DNA of 64,000 nucleotides, taken from assembly GCA_921293015.1 (NCBI GenBank), contig OV121091.1, forward strand, positions 32,906,839 through 32,970,838. The letters run 5' to 3'. The stretch comes from Phorcus lineatus. Its lineage: Eukaryota > Mollusca > Gastropoda > Trochida > Trochidae. Below are positions 1-13,200 of the stretch, one piece after another (position 1 is the stretch's first letter; each line of letters starts with the position of its first letter). A program made the translations under genes and the position numbers. Below the pieces are notes generated by a model that saw nothing but the letters and a program-made list of their open reading frames with translations, was not told the DNA's origin and searched no databases.

Positions 1-1472
1 AGTAAAATAATTAGGTTTCTATAGTTCGCTGTTTTTAATCCGAACTGCCTACTTCATGATGACATACTACTGTCAATGTTATACATTTTATTCATGTTCA
101 ATATTTTACCATAAAAAATGCAAATTTCGGTGCTCACTCATCGAATTGGGATACAATCTTTAGAACCAATTTAATTGAATTCGTGTATACACGACGTGTA
201 TTCTTCACCGCGATTCAATTGACAGTGCTTAAATCTTAATGATTCTACCCATGTTCTCCGCGTGCACACCACATTTAATATGTCAAATACCAACGACAGG
301 TTCTCTACTGACAAACTAACTCTCTCCCCCCTAGCAAAGTGGATAAAAGCGCTGTATAAACAATAGGAGGGTTGCATGTTCGACTCTTTCAGAAGTTAAG
401 TTTCATAATTGTGACGTTTAAGATTTTTCCTTCATGGCGAAAAATATACTTTTTGTATCATAATTACATGTAAGAATTAAAAACCTAACACCCCTTCTGG
501 CAGGAACAGTCATTGAGCAGGAGTTCTTAAAAATAATCCAATTTAGATTTTAGATGCTCATGATCCAATGATCCAACTACATGATTCAATGTTATACCTA
601 AAAAATGTAGTCAGACTTAAAATTTCACTTGGCTTAAAAGGAAATAAACTGATCAAACATATTAATATTTACTTAAAACCGCAGCATCAATTCTGAAATG
701 TATTTGACGTATCCCACTTACATTTTTTTATTCGACTCATTCTAGTTAATAAATGAATGATACAAAAGTTTCGTTTTTGTAGTATTTCTCAAGTGTCTGT
801 GTGTTGACAATTACACGTGAACTCCTTATGATGACGTTTTAAATACATTGATATTTTTGTTGTTGAGTTCACCAGTTACCATAACACGCTCATCCTAACA
901 GTGAAAAGCTATTTCCTTAGTACTTCCCATCTATTTGTGTAATCAATATAATGGAACGCCTGTGGTTTGTTTTCATCGATCATGATGTGCGTCTTTCTAC
1001 TTTAAACAACACACAACATCGAGATAACATCTTGTACAAGCCAATAGCCAACCATTTTTATCTTTTTTAAATCTGTGTTTTTCTCTGTGAAAATAATTGT
1101 TGTGAAAATTATTAAACTGACGCTCTTTTGAGTGCAATAGAGATCATATATGTAATTTTGATGAAGATTTTTATATCGCAATGGATCATTATCTATTCAA
1201 AGACAACTGTCCGTTATTCTCGTCTGGTTTCAATCTCGATTGGTTTGTGTAAAAAACTTTTACCACTGATGTACTTGATAACTTAAGACATAAAGGTAGC
1301 GTCAACTTCAACTATTAAACAATATTGTCGCTTGTAAGGTATACTGAAATATAGCAAAATAAATTCCGTAGAAATCTTCTGACGTTTTTAAAAAACTCAT
1401 TTCATATTCTAAACCACTCTACTTTGCACAATATAACACTTAACGAGATTGTTGCTTTGTATATCGTTTATT
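1..1472. other. AT-rich stretch without recognisable gene
   Basis: I see no convincing coding region, RNA gene or terminal repeat here. Open frames are short and lack domain signatures or flanking splice sites. It may be intergenic or intronic. Confidence 0.5.
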
Positions 1473-1503
1473 ATAGTCCACCGGCCCAGAGGGGTCCCCA
1501 TGC

Positions 1504-1504
<1 letters not shown>

Positions 1505-1537
<33 letters not shown>
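1505..1537. repeat. Poly-C run of 33 bases
   Basis: An uninterrupted run of C lies about 30 bases inside the outer end of the left arm. The mirrored run at 6067-6080 is only 14 G. Such runs are prone to slippage and can form G-quadruplex or i-motif structures. The length difference could be real polymorphism or sequencing error. Confidence 0.95.
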
Positions 1538-1899
1538 ATGGCAGACTGAGACTAACTTTTTTTGAAGCCTTGACATGTCTATTATGCAAATTTGACTGGT
1601 AACAGTGTATAAACTGGGACGAAATGTGTCATTTTTACATATTTCCATGGGTACCCCCCCTCAGCCACTTATTCTCTGAAGCGTCACACCAAAAGGTGGA
1701 TATCCCCATATCTTTGGTTCTAATTATCATAGAACCATAATCTTGGTATCTAAATGTATGTTTATAAGGTCACTGAATCCATTGACAGACATTTCAGATA
1801 GCTACCATAGGTCATTTGTACGAAATTTTAGGTTTCCATTACAAAAACTCATCATTCATGACTTCGACCGGTCACAATTCTATTTTCTCTTCTCTACAG

Positions 1900-2700
1900 T
1901 TAATGGATATCATTTTATTTTACATTATTTGCACTGATAGTAGAATTATGAGTACCTGTAACCATTTTGTGTACCTATGTGTACTTATAACAAACAAATT
2001 AAGTGTCCAAAAGCAAACCAAGGGACCTACCGTTAATCTACTATCATTGAAATACACCAACTCAGCCTTGGAAATTTTTTTTTCTTCCTCTCTATAGTTA
2101 ATGTATATGATTTTATTTTACATTATTTGCACTGAGAATAGAATCTTGAGTACTTGTAACCCTTTTGTGTACTTATGTGTACTTATAACACATAAATTAA
2201 GTGTCCAAAAGTAAACCAAGGGACCTACCGTTAATCTACTATCATTGAAATACACCAACTGAGCTTTGGAAAAAACTATTTTTTCTTCTCTACAGTGAAT
2301 GTATATCACTTTATTTTACATTATTTGCACTGAGAATAGAATATTGAGTACTTGCAACCCTTTTGTGTACTTATGTGTACTTATAACACATAAATTAAGT
2401 GTCCAAAAGCAAACCAAGGGACCTACCGCTAATCCACTATCATTGAAATACACCAACTCAGCCTTGGTAAAACACTATTTTTTCTTCTCTAAAGTTAATG
2501 TATACTATTTTATTTAACATTATTTGCACTTAGAGTAGAATTATGGATACTTGCAACTCTTTTGTGTATTTGTGTACTTATATCAACCAAGGTTAAGTGT
2601 GCAAAAGCTAACTAAGGGGCCTACAATTAATCTACTATCATTGAAATACACCAAATCAGCCTTGGAAAAAACTCACAATTTTGTATTTTGTTTTACTGTT
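1900..2700 (+). repeat. 198-bp tandem repeat, about four copies
   Basis: The phrase ACATTATTTGCACT recurs at about 1922, 2120, 2318 and 2517, a spacing of 198-199 bases. Each unit also carries TAAATTAAGTGTCCAAAAG and ATCATTGAAATACACCAA. The fourth unit is the most diverged. The array lies wholly inside the left arm and is mirrored in the right arm. Long inverted repeats built from tandem units are a known feature of foldback-type transposons, so this supports but does not prove that reading. Confidence 0.9.
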
Positions 2701-3512
2701 TTACTTCTAAATCATTGGGGATTTAAAGGGTTCAAAGAAGAAAGATAACACATAGGTATTAATTCCGTCATTACACACATCACAGGCATGTAGTACAGGA
2801 GTACATTCTTGCAAATTATTCATTTTTAATCTCCATATGACTGTTTGAATCAGCTGCTTTTTGGACATCAGCAATTTATCAAAATCCTAGTTTTAAGAGA
2901 GAGCATCATCATCAATAACATCACTATACACCACACACCACAACAACGTTCATTATCATCCTCAAAGCTGTCACGTTGCGGGGCCTTGATGTCGACCAAC
3001 TCTCTAGGAAGAGCGCACTGGCTCTAGCTTCCCATCCATAAGAGTCGAACTATGTCTCTCATCAGCAACAAGAACAACAGACATTTGAACAGAGATGTAT
3101 TCTATAGAGCCTCCTGCTAAATGAAATGCATTGTATGATACTCTAGGCTTTTGATGGTATCATGACAGTGTCCATGTTGCATTGTTTGACTCATGTTCAC
3201 AGCAATAGACATTCAGTTGCAGACAGCCAACTTTATCAATAGTTTCTGTCAGGTCCACCATAGACAGCAAAATAAATCCTTATAGATCTTTTATAAGTGA
3301 TATGTACATAAGGAAGACACACTTTATCTTAAAATTCACGTTCCTGAGTACATCATTACCTTGCAATGAGCCTAATCCGATGAGTCCAGCTTCAAGTGGG
3401 ATAAGAATGTCTGAGAAACAACTTCCATCCATTTACTTGCCACGCATCCTTATATATGATCATTCCACTCGGTATGTTCTTATGACTATGATATGGTTTT
3501 TATATCTATCAT

Positions 3513-4092
3513 TGTTATGCCATGTGATAGGACATGCCTTCAATGAAACTTCCAGATCAAATGTGGTTAGACTGAATGTTGAAACCTAGATTACTATTAA
3601 GCACCTTCTGTGTTGATTTGCTGAAGAAAGCACAACTTAACCACATGGATACATCATATATGTGTGATAGTAACTTTAGGCCTTTTGCGGATTGTCATGT
3701 AACCACTGCAGTTCTGTTGTCTAGAGATGCAGACATATTTTGTTTCATATATCTATTGATAAAATTACAGCATTAAGTTTCTCGTTTCTACGGTGACTTC
3801 AAAGTTTTCATTGTCAGATCAAGTGGCTCTTAGGTTGTGCCATCAGATTTGTTTGGTGAGCAAGGTGCCTTAAAATGTGCATTTACTGGAAATCCATATT
3901 GTATTACATTCTCATATGATTAATCTTGATAATTAGGTTTCCTCACTATTGTTTAATGTTTACTTGTTGTGGTTAAATGTACCAAAATTCATATATCCTA
4001 CAACCAACCGGATTGAGTAATGATGTACTCAGGAACGTGAATTTTAAGATAAAGTTTGTCTTCCTTATGTACATATCACTTATAAAAGACCT
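3513..4092. other. Spacer of the large inverted repeat, with a third partial copy
   Basis: About 580 bases separate the two arms. Most of it is unique, but about 4019-4090 is a direct copy of 4249-4320 in the right arm, with two visible substitutions (AAGTTTGTC versus AAGTGTGTC, and AAGACCT versus AAGATCT). The same segment therefore occurs three times, once inverted and twice direct. No gene is recognised. Confidence 0.85.
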
Positions 4093-6112
4093 ATGATAGA
4101 TATAAAAACCATATCATAGTCATAAGAACATACCGAGTGGAATGATCATATATAAGGATGCGTGGCAAGTAAATGGATGGAAGTTGTTTCTCAGACATTC
4201 TTATCCCACTTGAAGCTGGACTCATCGGATTAGGCTCATTGCAAGGTAATGATGTACTCAGGAACGTGAATTTTAAGATAAAGTGTGTCTTCCTTATGTA
4301 CATATCACTTATAAAAGATCTATAAGGATTTATTTTGCTGTCTATGGTGGACCTGACAGAAACTATTGATAAAGTTGGCTGTCTGCAACTGAATGTCTAT
4401 TGCTGTGAACATGAGTCAAACAATGCAACATGGACACTGTCATGATACCATCAAAAGCCTAGAGTATCATACAATGCATTTCATTTAGCAGGAGGCTCTA
4501 TAGAATACATCTCTGTTCAAATGTCTGTTGTTCTTGTTGCTGATGAGAGACATAGTTCGACTCTTATGGATGGGAAGCTAGAGCCAGTGCGCTCTTCCTA
4601 GAGAGTTGGTCGACATCAAGGCCCCGCAACGTGACAGCTTTGAGGATGATAATGAACGTTGTTGTGGTGTGTGGTGTATAGTGATGTTATTGATGATGAT
4701 GCTCTCTCTTAAAACTAGGATTTTGATAAATTGCTGATGTCCAAAAAGCAGCTGATTCAAACAGTCATATGGAGATTAAAAATGAATAATTTGCAAGAAT
4801 GTACTCCTGTACTACATGCCTGTGATGTGTGTAATGACGGAATTAATACCTATGTGTTATCTTTCTTCTTTGAACCCTTTAAATCCCCAATGATTTAGAA
4901 GTAAAACAGTAAAACAAAATACAAAATTGTGAGTTTTTTCCAAGGCTGATTTGGTGTATTTCAATGATAGTAGATTAATTGTAGGCCCCTTAGTTAGCTT
5001 TTGCACACTTAACCTTGGTTGATATAAGTACACAAATACACAAAAGAGTTGCAAGTATCCATAATTCTACTCTAAGTGCAAATAATGTTAAATAAAATAG
5101 TATACATTAACTTTAGAGAAGAAAAAATAGTGTTTTACCAAGGCTGAGTTGGTGTATTTCAATGATAGTGGATTAGCGGTAGGTCCCTTGGTTTGCTTTT
5201 GGACACTTAATTTATGTGTTATAAGTACACATAAGTACACAAAAGGGTTGCAAGTACTCAATATTCTATTCTCAGTGCAAATAATGTAAAATAAAGTGAT
5301 ATACATTCACTGTAGAGAAGAAAAAATAGTTTTTTCCAAAGCTCAGTTGGTGTATTTCAATGATAGTAGATTAACGGTAGGTCCCTTGGTTTACTTTTGG
5401 ACACTTAATTTATGTGTTATAAGTACACATAAGTACACAAAAGGGTTACAAGTACTCAAGATTCTATTCTCAGTGCAAATAATGTAAAATAAAATCATAT
5501 ACATTAACTATAGAGAGGAAGAAAAAAAAATTTCCAAGGCTGAGTTGGTGTATTTCAATGATAGTAGATTAACGGTAGGTCCCTTGGTTTGCTTTTGGAC
5601 ACTTAATTTGTTTGTTATAAGTACACATAGGTACACAAAATGGTTACAGGTACTCATAATTCTACTATCAGTGCAAATAATGTAAAATAAAATGATATCC
5701 ATTAACTGTAGAGAAGAGAAAATAGAATTGTGACCGGTCGAAGTCATGAATGATGAGTTTTTGTAATGGAAACCTAAAATTTCGTACAAATGACCTATGG
5801 TAGCTATCTGAAATGTCTGTCAATGGATTCAGTGACCTTATAAACATACATTTAGATACCAAGATTATGGTTCTATGATAATTAGAACCAAAGATATGGG
5901 GATATCCACCTTTTGGTGTGACGCTTCAGAGAATAAGTGACTGAGGGGGGTACCCATGGAAATATGTAAAAATGACACATTTCGTCCCAGTTTATACACT
6001 GTTACCAGTCAAATTTGCATAATAGACATGTCAAGGCTTCAAAAAAAGTTAGTCTCAGTCTGCCATGGGGGGGGGGGGGGTGCATGGGGACCCCTCTGGG
6101 CCGGCGGACTAT
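4093..6112 (-). repeat. Right arm of the ~2 kb inverted repeat
   Basis: This is the reverse complement of 1473-3512. The inner end is at ATGATAGA (4093) and the outer end is at GGACTAT (about 6112). I see no target-site duplication outside the arms: the left outer flank and right outer flank do not match. Confidence 0.9.
4905..5700 (-). repeat. Mirrored 198-bp tandem repeat
   Basis: This is the inverted copy of the array at 1900-2700, with the same units in reverse order and orientation. The two arrays look identical unit for unit, so the duplication came after the array formed and diverged. Confidence 0.9.
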
Positions 6113-8871
6113 TAGTGTTTTACCTATATCTATACCTATATATTTCAATTCAACTTTGTATAATCGTATCCAATAAGCCTAAATGGCTTGGTGTTTCTTT
6201 TTATCTGATGAAGACATGTCAACCCTATGTAAAGAAAATTTGTGACACCTTAATTAAATATTTTCATTATTTTTCTTCACAATTCTCTGTCCTGTTTCAA
6301 ACAGAAAATCAACTAACATATCTAAAAGTGTATTCATAGTGCTTTTTTAATATCTGTTTTGAATGAGACATAACTTTTATTTACTGCTTTACTCTGTTGT
6401 CCGTATACATCGACTGGGACATTAGCCTGTAAGGATCGTGGTTTATTGCATTTAGAATATCATGCTGTCATAATATACGAATGGTATATGGTGTCTTCAT
6501 TGAGTTTATTCAGTGGCAATTAGAAAATCTGAGATATGTTATGCGAATCTCAACGGTTTCAATGTCAAGAATAAATATGGGATTGTCGTTTAAAATTTGG
6601 CTAAGAAATCATTGTAAAACAGTCTGGGTCAAGTCTTGTAACTTCAATTTCGACAATAAAGATCTTTGTTCGCTCTTCCTTTAGGCAAACTATTGCATTT
6701 AACCAACATCTTGCCAGTTTGAAATGTCATATATATAACAAAACTTTTGAGCATACATCTTTAGGCTCTTGTTACTCGTCTGTTACCGGTATGTCACGAA
6801 ACCAATGAACACGACAAATGTCGGACAACATTGATATGTAGTCAATTGCACGAAGCCTTGATGTTTCTTTTGTCGTGATTACGTTGCGTGATAAAAGTGA
6901 CTGTGTGTTAATTATGACGATTATTGTGTGATAATAAGTTGAACATTGTTAAAACCCCGTCCACATCAAACTAACTCAATAAATTATTATCAATTGTTGT
7001 TTTATCATCATAATTTTATTGTTAACATAAAGTTAATGGGCGTGATTGGACGTAACAAAATAATACATTTACCAGAAGTTATACTATCATATACAGGTTC
7101 ATCATTGCCCTGTGTTCATGTGCGCACAAATGAAATGATTGCGTTTTTTGTGATTAAATCACAGTTATCAGTTTCATCAGATTGAGTCAATAGCAATAGT
7201 TTAATGAATGATTAAATAGATAGATCAAAGCAAACATTTTCGACCTTACAAAAGCCATATCTTAACGACCATCACTTTCCTGCAACTTCTCATGTAAAAT
7301 CCTCTCATACCACATTTAGAGGATAAACAATTCATCCGACGTGGGGTTTATTCAATGCAGGCATTACCGATGTTACTATATTATGAAATGTGCAAATTAT
7401 CCATGACAATTACATTACATTGACATCAACAACTGATCAATACTATTACTTTACTTTAATGCATTGCATAGCCCTGCAGGTAGCAATATCACGCAATGAA
7501 AAGAGTGTTTTAACCAGACGCTATCAGTGTCATTTGTTATCAAAATTGTGATGCTTGAATGTACAGTATAAATTATCGATAAAAGCAAACTACAGGCTTC
7601 CGCAAACAGTAATTACATGATAAGATATGAATAATTCTTTTGATTTGGGTAATAGCTTTTCACTGTTGTTAATTGATCTATCCGATACAGTTTCTTCCTT
7701 GACAGAGAACAAACGTGATTATTTGCATGCACTCTCAATAATGCCCTCAAAAACGTTTGGAGACGATTCTCTTATTTTAAAGAGCAACTCAATAATTATA
7801 AAGTATACTATGAAGTTTTCAACTTTAGGTTTGATTCAGGTAAGGTTGGGTATTTAATGATTAGATGGGAATATAATAAGAATATGTACTTAATTACTTT
7901 TGATAAAAAGAACATCACGGTAAATGAATATATATTACACGTGGTATGAAAAATAAAAAAAATTAAACGTCAGGCATCTATCAAATTTATTTTTATTATG
8001 AACTGATATTTGATTTTATCCCCAGAACTCTACTTTCTTCCCAATTCGTTATTGCATTATCGTTTTTCAGTGACCTTTCACATGACACTTTCCTCCTGCG
8101 GTATTTTTCCGGATTTCCGGATTTCCGCATTTCGGCACAAGGTATAAAAAACAGTATGTCTTAAAAACTTATATGATTGAAAGCATGTTCCCTCTATATT
8201 TTCACATGCTTTCATTCATTCCCTTTAATAAACTATACCTATTAAGATATTATTCCTTGCAATTTGAGTACGAGCATGTGTACCCGATGCTTCTACAATA
8301 TCCTGGTAGCTACCAAGCATAATGCGTCCTGTCATTGATAGCGTGTAATATAGGGCTTATTATTGGATATTTAAGCAAATCATTTTGCAAAGGACTGAAA
8401 CAAAATATCTCGTATGAACCGGGCTCCAAATCCGGGTAGTGCCAATAATGATCACGGCACTTCATTGCATTGGTTGGTAATATGTTGAGGATAGTAACCG
8501 CTGCCGAGGTAGATAAGTGAAATAAAGCAAAGTTAGAGGGCACAAACATAGAATATATTTGGCAAGCGGAAAGGATTTCACGTGTGCTGAACCTGTCATA
8601 AGGTTTTTCCAGTTGTGACGGCTGTCACAATTTCGCATTGAGAATTATTTTTGTAAATAAATATAAGTGTCAGTGAGCGAGTAAATGAGTTGGGGTTTAA
8701 GTGTCTTCAACAGTAATTCAGTTATTAAACACGTGTAACAAAATCATTCAAAAGAGAGGGGACAAATCAGTGCGAAAGGATGAAAGAAAAGACGGAATGA
8801 AGGGCGTTGTGTGACATAAAAAGCAGTTTTCAGAACGACTAAAATTGGTCTGGCTTCTACCCGTCTAGTGT
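6113..8871. other. AT-rich stretch without recognisable gene
   Basis: No supported gene. A short run of three 9-base near-repeats (TTTCCGGAT type) occurs near 8105-8135. Open frames here have no recognisable domains. Confidence 0.45.
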
Positions 8872-8965
8872 CCATCTTGGTTGCCCCTACCAGGAGGAGG
8901 TAAGCTCCGGCTGGCATATCTCTCGGGGTCTCTGAACACGCAAACCAACACACCACAATGGGTCT
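8872..8965 (-). repeat. Fragment of a dispersed repeat, also near 20.0 kb
   Basis: On the minus strand this stretch contains CCAGCCGGAGCTTACCTCC, closely matching plus-strand CCAGCCGGAACTTACACGC near 20,031. Translated, the two share the pattern E-T-x-R-x-x-P-A-G-x-Y-x-L-L-V. The 20 kb copy lies directly before a LINE-like tail, so this may be a retroelement piece. I do not recognise a named family. Confidence 0.5.
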
Positions 8966-9412
8966 AAAATACAGTGGTGGTACAAGTGTCAAAACAAACA
9001 TACACAGGCATTTGACAAAATAAGGAACAAATTCTTTTGTTCTTTTGTCTGTAAAATTGGTTGTATTTTTTAAAAGATCTGCATGTGTATAGCATTCATT
9101 TTCACCAGATTTTTAATGAGTATGCCTATTACTATCTATATTCGTAAAGAATAGGGCATGTTGAAATTCAAATACCTACATGTATGCAGGTTGTGATGTG
9201 ATAGAAAGTCATGGACACTTGACATACTTGGGGATTGTTCACGGATAAAGAAGTTATCATCCAAACAGAACCACTTAGCTGCACATGCGACACTTCATGG
9301 AAGGGTTGATGAAAACTGCCGCGTGCTGGTTTATCCTATCCATGTTTAATATCCTATCTTCTTGCATAAGACCTACTGTTTATCTTATCTTTGTGTGCTA
9401 CGTTTAATTTGC

Positions 9413-10210
9413 AAAGGAACGTCTCCAACATGACGAACATCTACGTGCTATTGGAATGCATAAAATGGGTTCTACACAACGAGCTGTAGCAATCATGCGT
9501 AATGTGTCACAGTCTGTGATCAGCAGACTGTTAAACCGGTACCAACAAACACACAATGTTGATGATATACCTTGTACAGGTCGTCCTAGAGCCACTACAC
9601 AAGACCAGGGTCGATATATTCGTACAAAGCTCCTGCGAAATCGAACACAAACGGACAATCAGCTTTCTGTAAACTTGTACCAAGTTGAAGGAATTCGAGT
9701 TCCACCACAAACCAAGGCGTGTAGGCAGCGTAGAAATTGGGGTAATCGTCGATGGGCTAGTGTGATGTTCTCAGATGAGTCCAGATTTACTTTTGATTTC
9801 ACTGATAGGCATGTTCGCGTTTGGAGGCGTGTAAATGAGCGTCAAGCTAACGTTGGATACGTTACGGTGTGGGCAGGAATAACCTGCAGAACGGACTTGC
9901 ATATTGTTCAATACCTTAAGCATCACCATATTGTCCATACGCCATGAGTCCTAACCTTTCCCCTATAGAGCATGTCTTGGACATGACCGTAAGACCTGTT
10001 TGTCGACATCAACGTCAACCGACAACACTGAAAAAATTGGCCGTGGCCCTGCAAGAGGAGTGGGTCAGACAAATCGATCATGTTCCGAGGAATAAAAGTT
10101 CAGTCTTCAGTATATTGCTTTCCTCTTCACTTGGTCTGACTGCTGCCAACAATGTATTCATGACTTATTTTAGATCAGAAGCAGCTTGTAACCGTTACGT
10201 TATTGATTAG
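9413..10210 (+). pseudogene. Decayed Tc1/mariner transposase
   Basis: The upstream frame (from about 9413; an internal Met at 9456) reads RLQHDEHLRAIG, then STQRAVA, VISRLLNRY and the GRPRATT linker typical of the paired-type DNA-binding half of Tc1 transposases. The catalytic half begins with FSDESRF, which holds the first Asp of the DDE triad. The central QQDNARPH segment is missing: the first frame stops at 9947 and the family resumes in another frame at 9944 with SPNLSPIEHVLD, followed by a Tc1-like C-terminal tail. The linker before FSDESRF is also shortened. The copy is certainly inactive. I found no convincing terminal inverted repeats around it. Confidence 0.88.
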
Positions 10211-13200
10211 GGTCAAATATAATGAGAGATTTGTGAATGTGACGTATATATCATATAGCATTCTATATCATGATCAGTAGATCATAATTATTGAAAAATA
10301 ACCAATCTCGCCTACAATTTTGCCTAATGATAACATCTGCTTCCAAAATAACCCTCTGTTTAGTTCGATTTCTAGCTTTTTCTAGGGAAACCAATTGGTT
10401 GGCTTTAGGACTGTACGTAATCACTTTTCGTCATTTTTGGCACAGGGGACGTACAACACATGTATACATTTCAAATTGAATAACATACATGTATGTCATA
10501 TAATATGTAATATTCTAATACGTTTCGACCGAATTTAACAAGCTAATTCTACGATTCACAAAGTAATCGAATTGAATGATCGAAATCTGTTTGTTTTGTT
10601 TCTTTGCGTTAAGGCCTACCTTAAATGATTTCTTACATTTCAAACCATACTTTATTATCATTATGGATTATTATTACTGATCGAATAACACAAATGATTA
10701 ACGTCAAATCTAATCAGTAATGATAATTTAGATTCACACAATCCTGCTAATCTAGATCGAAATCGAATCACTTGAATTTGACACTTACGTCTGCTGATAA
10801 TTTTTTATTTCATATTTAAAAAAATATATTTATCTTATAATTCGAATTCGATTACAGCCCGAACCTCGGTCAGTTACCCAAGACCACAAAAGCATATACA
10901 GTACAGTTGTAATGACACGGTAAGCTGATGTCTCAATTATCTATTTTCTTTATTGAAATAAGATGAAATACTTGAAATAATTTGATTTTATGGTCAACTG
11001 CTTCTTTTGATTATCATCTTTGGTAACTTAAATTGTGACTAGTCCATGTGTAATCACATCGGAATCGTTAGTGCAACCGAGTTTGGTTGCGTTCCTCGCC
11101 TCGTTCTCGTTATGGAAATGGCGTCGCATGAATAAAGAGCATATCAATATCAATCTCGGAAGAGTCCTATCAGGCCCATACTGGTTTAATCCAGTTATCT
11201 GTTAATCCTTGACCATGTGTAGGTCATCATCCCTGGTTGTGCTTATTGCGATACTAGACATTAGATGTGATAAATAGTATGGTTGTGGAGGAGCTTCGTG
11301 GATAGAAAATACTCCGAATTAGCAGGCTGATACTTGAATATATTCCTTTAAAAAAATGTTTTTATTGTAAGAACAAATCAATACTTATAAATTGCTATAT
11401 GAAAGGTTTTCAAGTAATTTTGATACCCGATACTGAACGATAATTATGCCAAAATGAAAATGTCAGCTATTTTCATGAGAGAAACATTAACATTTAATAT
11501 CTTCAAATTGCAATTTGAAAATCATCGCTTTATTCTCTGCAAAGATCGTGCATGTTCCTGTGTCCTAATGGGCTATCGATTATAATGAGTGTGTTCAAGA
11601 GTATGTGCTTTGAAATTGTATATAATATTCGTGACAGGAAGATAATAGTAAAATTGTGATTAAACCATTTTAAAAGTAGTTTATTATCTTCCATCACAAT
11701 ATCTTTTGATCATTAAGTGGTGTCATCAATCTTTGGTTCATACCAGGTTTTGTTATATGGTTTTTTAAAACAACATCGCTAAAAGAGTGTTTGCCTCATT
11801 TCATGACTTGTATGAACTTCGGGAAGGATTGAAAAACCGGAATTTTAGTTAATGTCATGATTCAGTATGAACGCCATTTTAGTTACATTGATCCGATTCA
11901 TATTTTCTGTTTTTGTCTGAGCAAAAGACACGCCTGTAGATACTCGATCGATAATTACCATGTTAAGTATTTTTGTAAAAGTCATCAAAATCAAACAGTG
12001 AAGTTTCATGGTAGAAAAAAACGTTACTGTAACTGCAATTTGTGATAAGTAGAAGTGCTTGTAAAGACTGAATGACAAAGCCTGATCACCGGAGACACCA
12101 AAACTACTGCTGCATACTAAGATTCTGACCAAATATTAACACTGTTCCTTGGATTCTTTCCAATAGAATACGGTGCCTAAATCCAAAAGCCTCGTATCGC
12201 TAGCTCTCTATCCAGTCAATGAGACGACTCGTATCCAGCACAAGCGGCACTTGATGTGAAAATTCGAGTTCTAGTTTGTAGATTCAAGATCCTTTCTTAA
12301 CGACATTTCATTGGCTGAAAAAATAACAGGTGAACTATCCATGAATATCAAGCCGATCCAGCCAAACGAGGCATTTCGCCAGAAAGAGATCAGGGTAATT
12401 GGAAGGAGCTGAGTGGATTCATATACTGTGATTTAGCAGGGTGCCAACATCCTGGGGTGGAGAATTTGTCGAATTGAGATCTACCTGTTAGGCGATAGAG
12501 TTGTAGACTGCTTTAAATCTTACCGTTTTTCTACAAATTGTAGCTATTAAAAGTTGTTGTAGTTTTGCCAAATAGGAAAATTGTTTTAATATACTGAACG
12601 ATATTGGTCATCTGATTAAAATTTGGCTTCAAGTTACATCTTAAAACTTGCTCATCCTTTCTCAAACTTCTGTATTTGTAGGATTTGTTTTCATTGTTAC
12701 TTATTGTCCATTACAGGTTTTGAACAGCTTCGATATATGTGATGCGATTTTTCCGTTTGATGTCTGACACTTCTCAAGCCGTTTCAATAGAAGATAAAAA
12801 AAGAAAGGTCTTATGCAAATGTTGGAAAACATATCATTCCAATTATATTGATTCTTAGTTATATAGTTTAATAGAAAAACATAATGTGCAAATTTTCTTC
12901 TTTATGAAATGATTATATCTAATTACAAATTCCAAAGCTATATCTTTTGAAGGTATCACATTATATCGTTTCAAGATTTCTAGTTTGAAATATGACAATG
13001 ATGATATATCAAATTTCGTTATGAATTTAATGTATTGCTTTGAAATAAAATCACTTTCTTCTGTTAACTGAATATGATATAAGGGCTTAAATGTTAAAGC
13101 TAAAATCTATTTTGAAAATAATGAAAGAAAACGTAACATAATCTATGAGATTTTAGTTCTAATCATTTTTAGGTTGTTCATTATTTTTAAAAAGGGAACA

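Larger units (their letters stand above)
1473..3512 (+). repeat. Left arm of a ~2 kb inverted repeat
   Basis: The reverse complement of this stretch recurs at about 4093-6112. All compared segments are identical except for a few differences: the poly-C run (33 versus 14 bases), a 7C versus 6C run near 1653-1660, and one C/T difference beside it. Homology begins at ATAGTCC near 1473 and ends at CTATCAT at 3512, after which left and right diverge. No coding gene is supported in the arm; open frames in it are simply mirrored in the other arm. It may be a foldback element, a recent inverted duplication, or a palindromic assembly error. Confidence 0.9.

Noticed and set aside
1409-1648. Frame with a poly-glycine run
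   Set aside because: The glycines come from the homopolymer tract; the matching frame on the other arm differs only through tract length.
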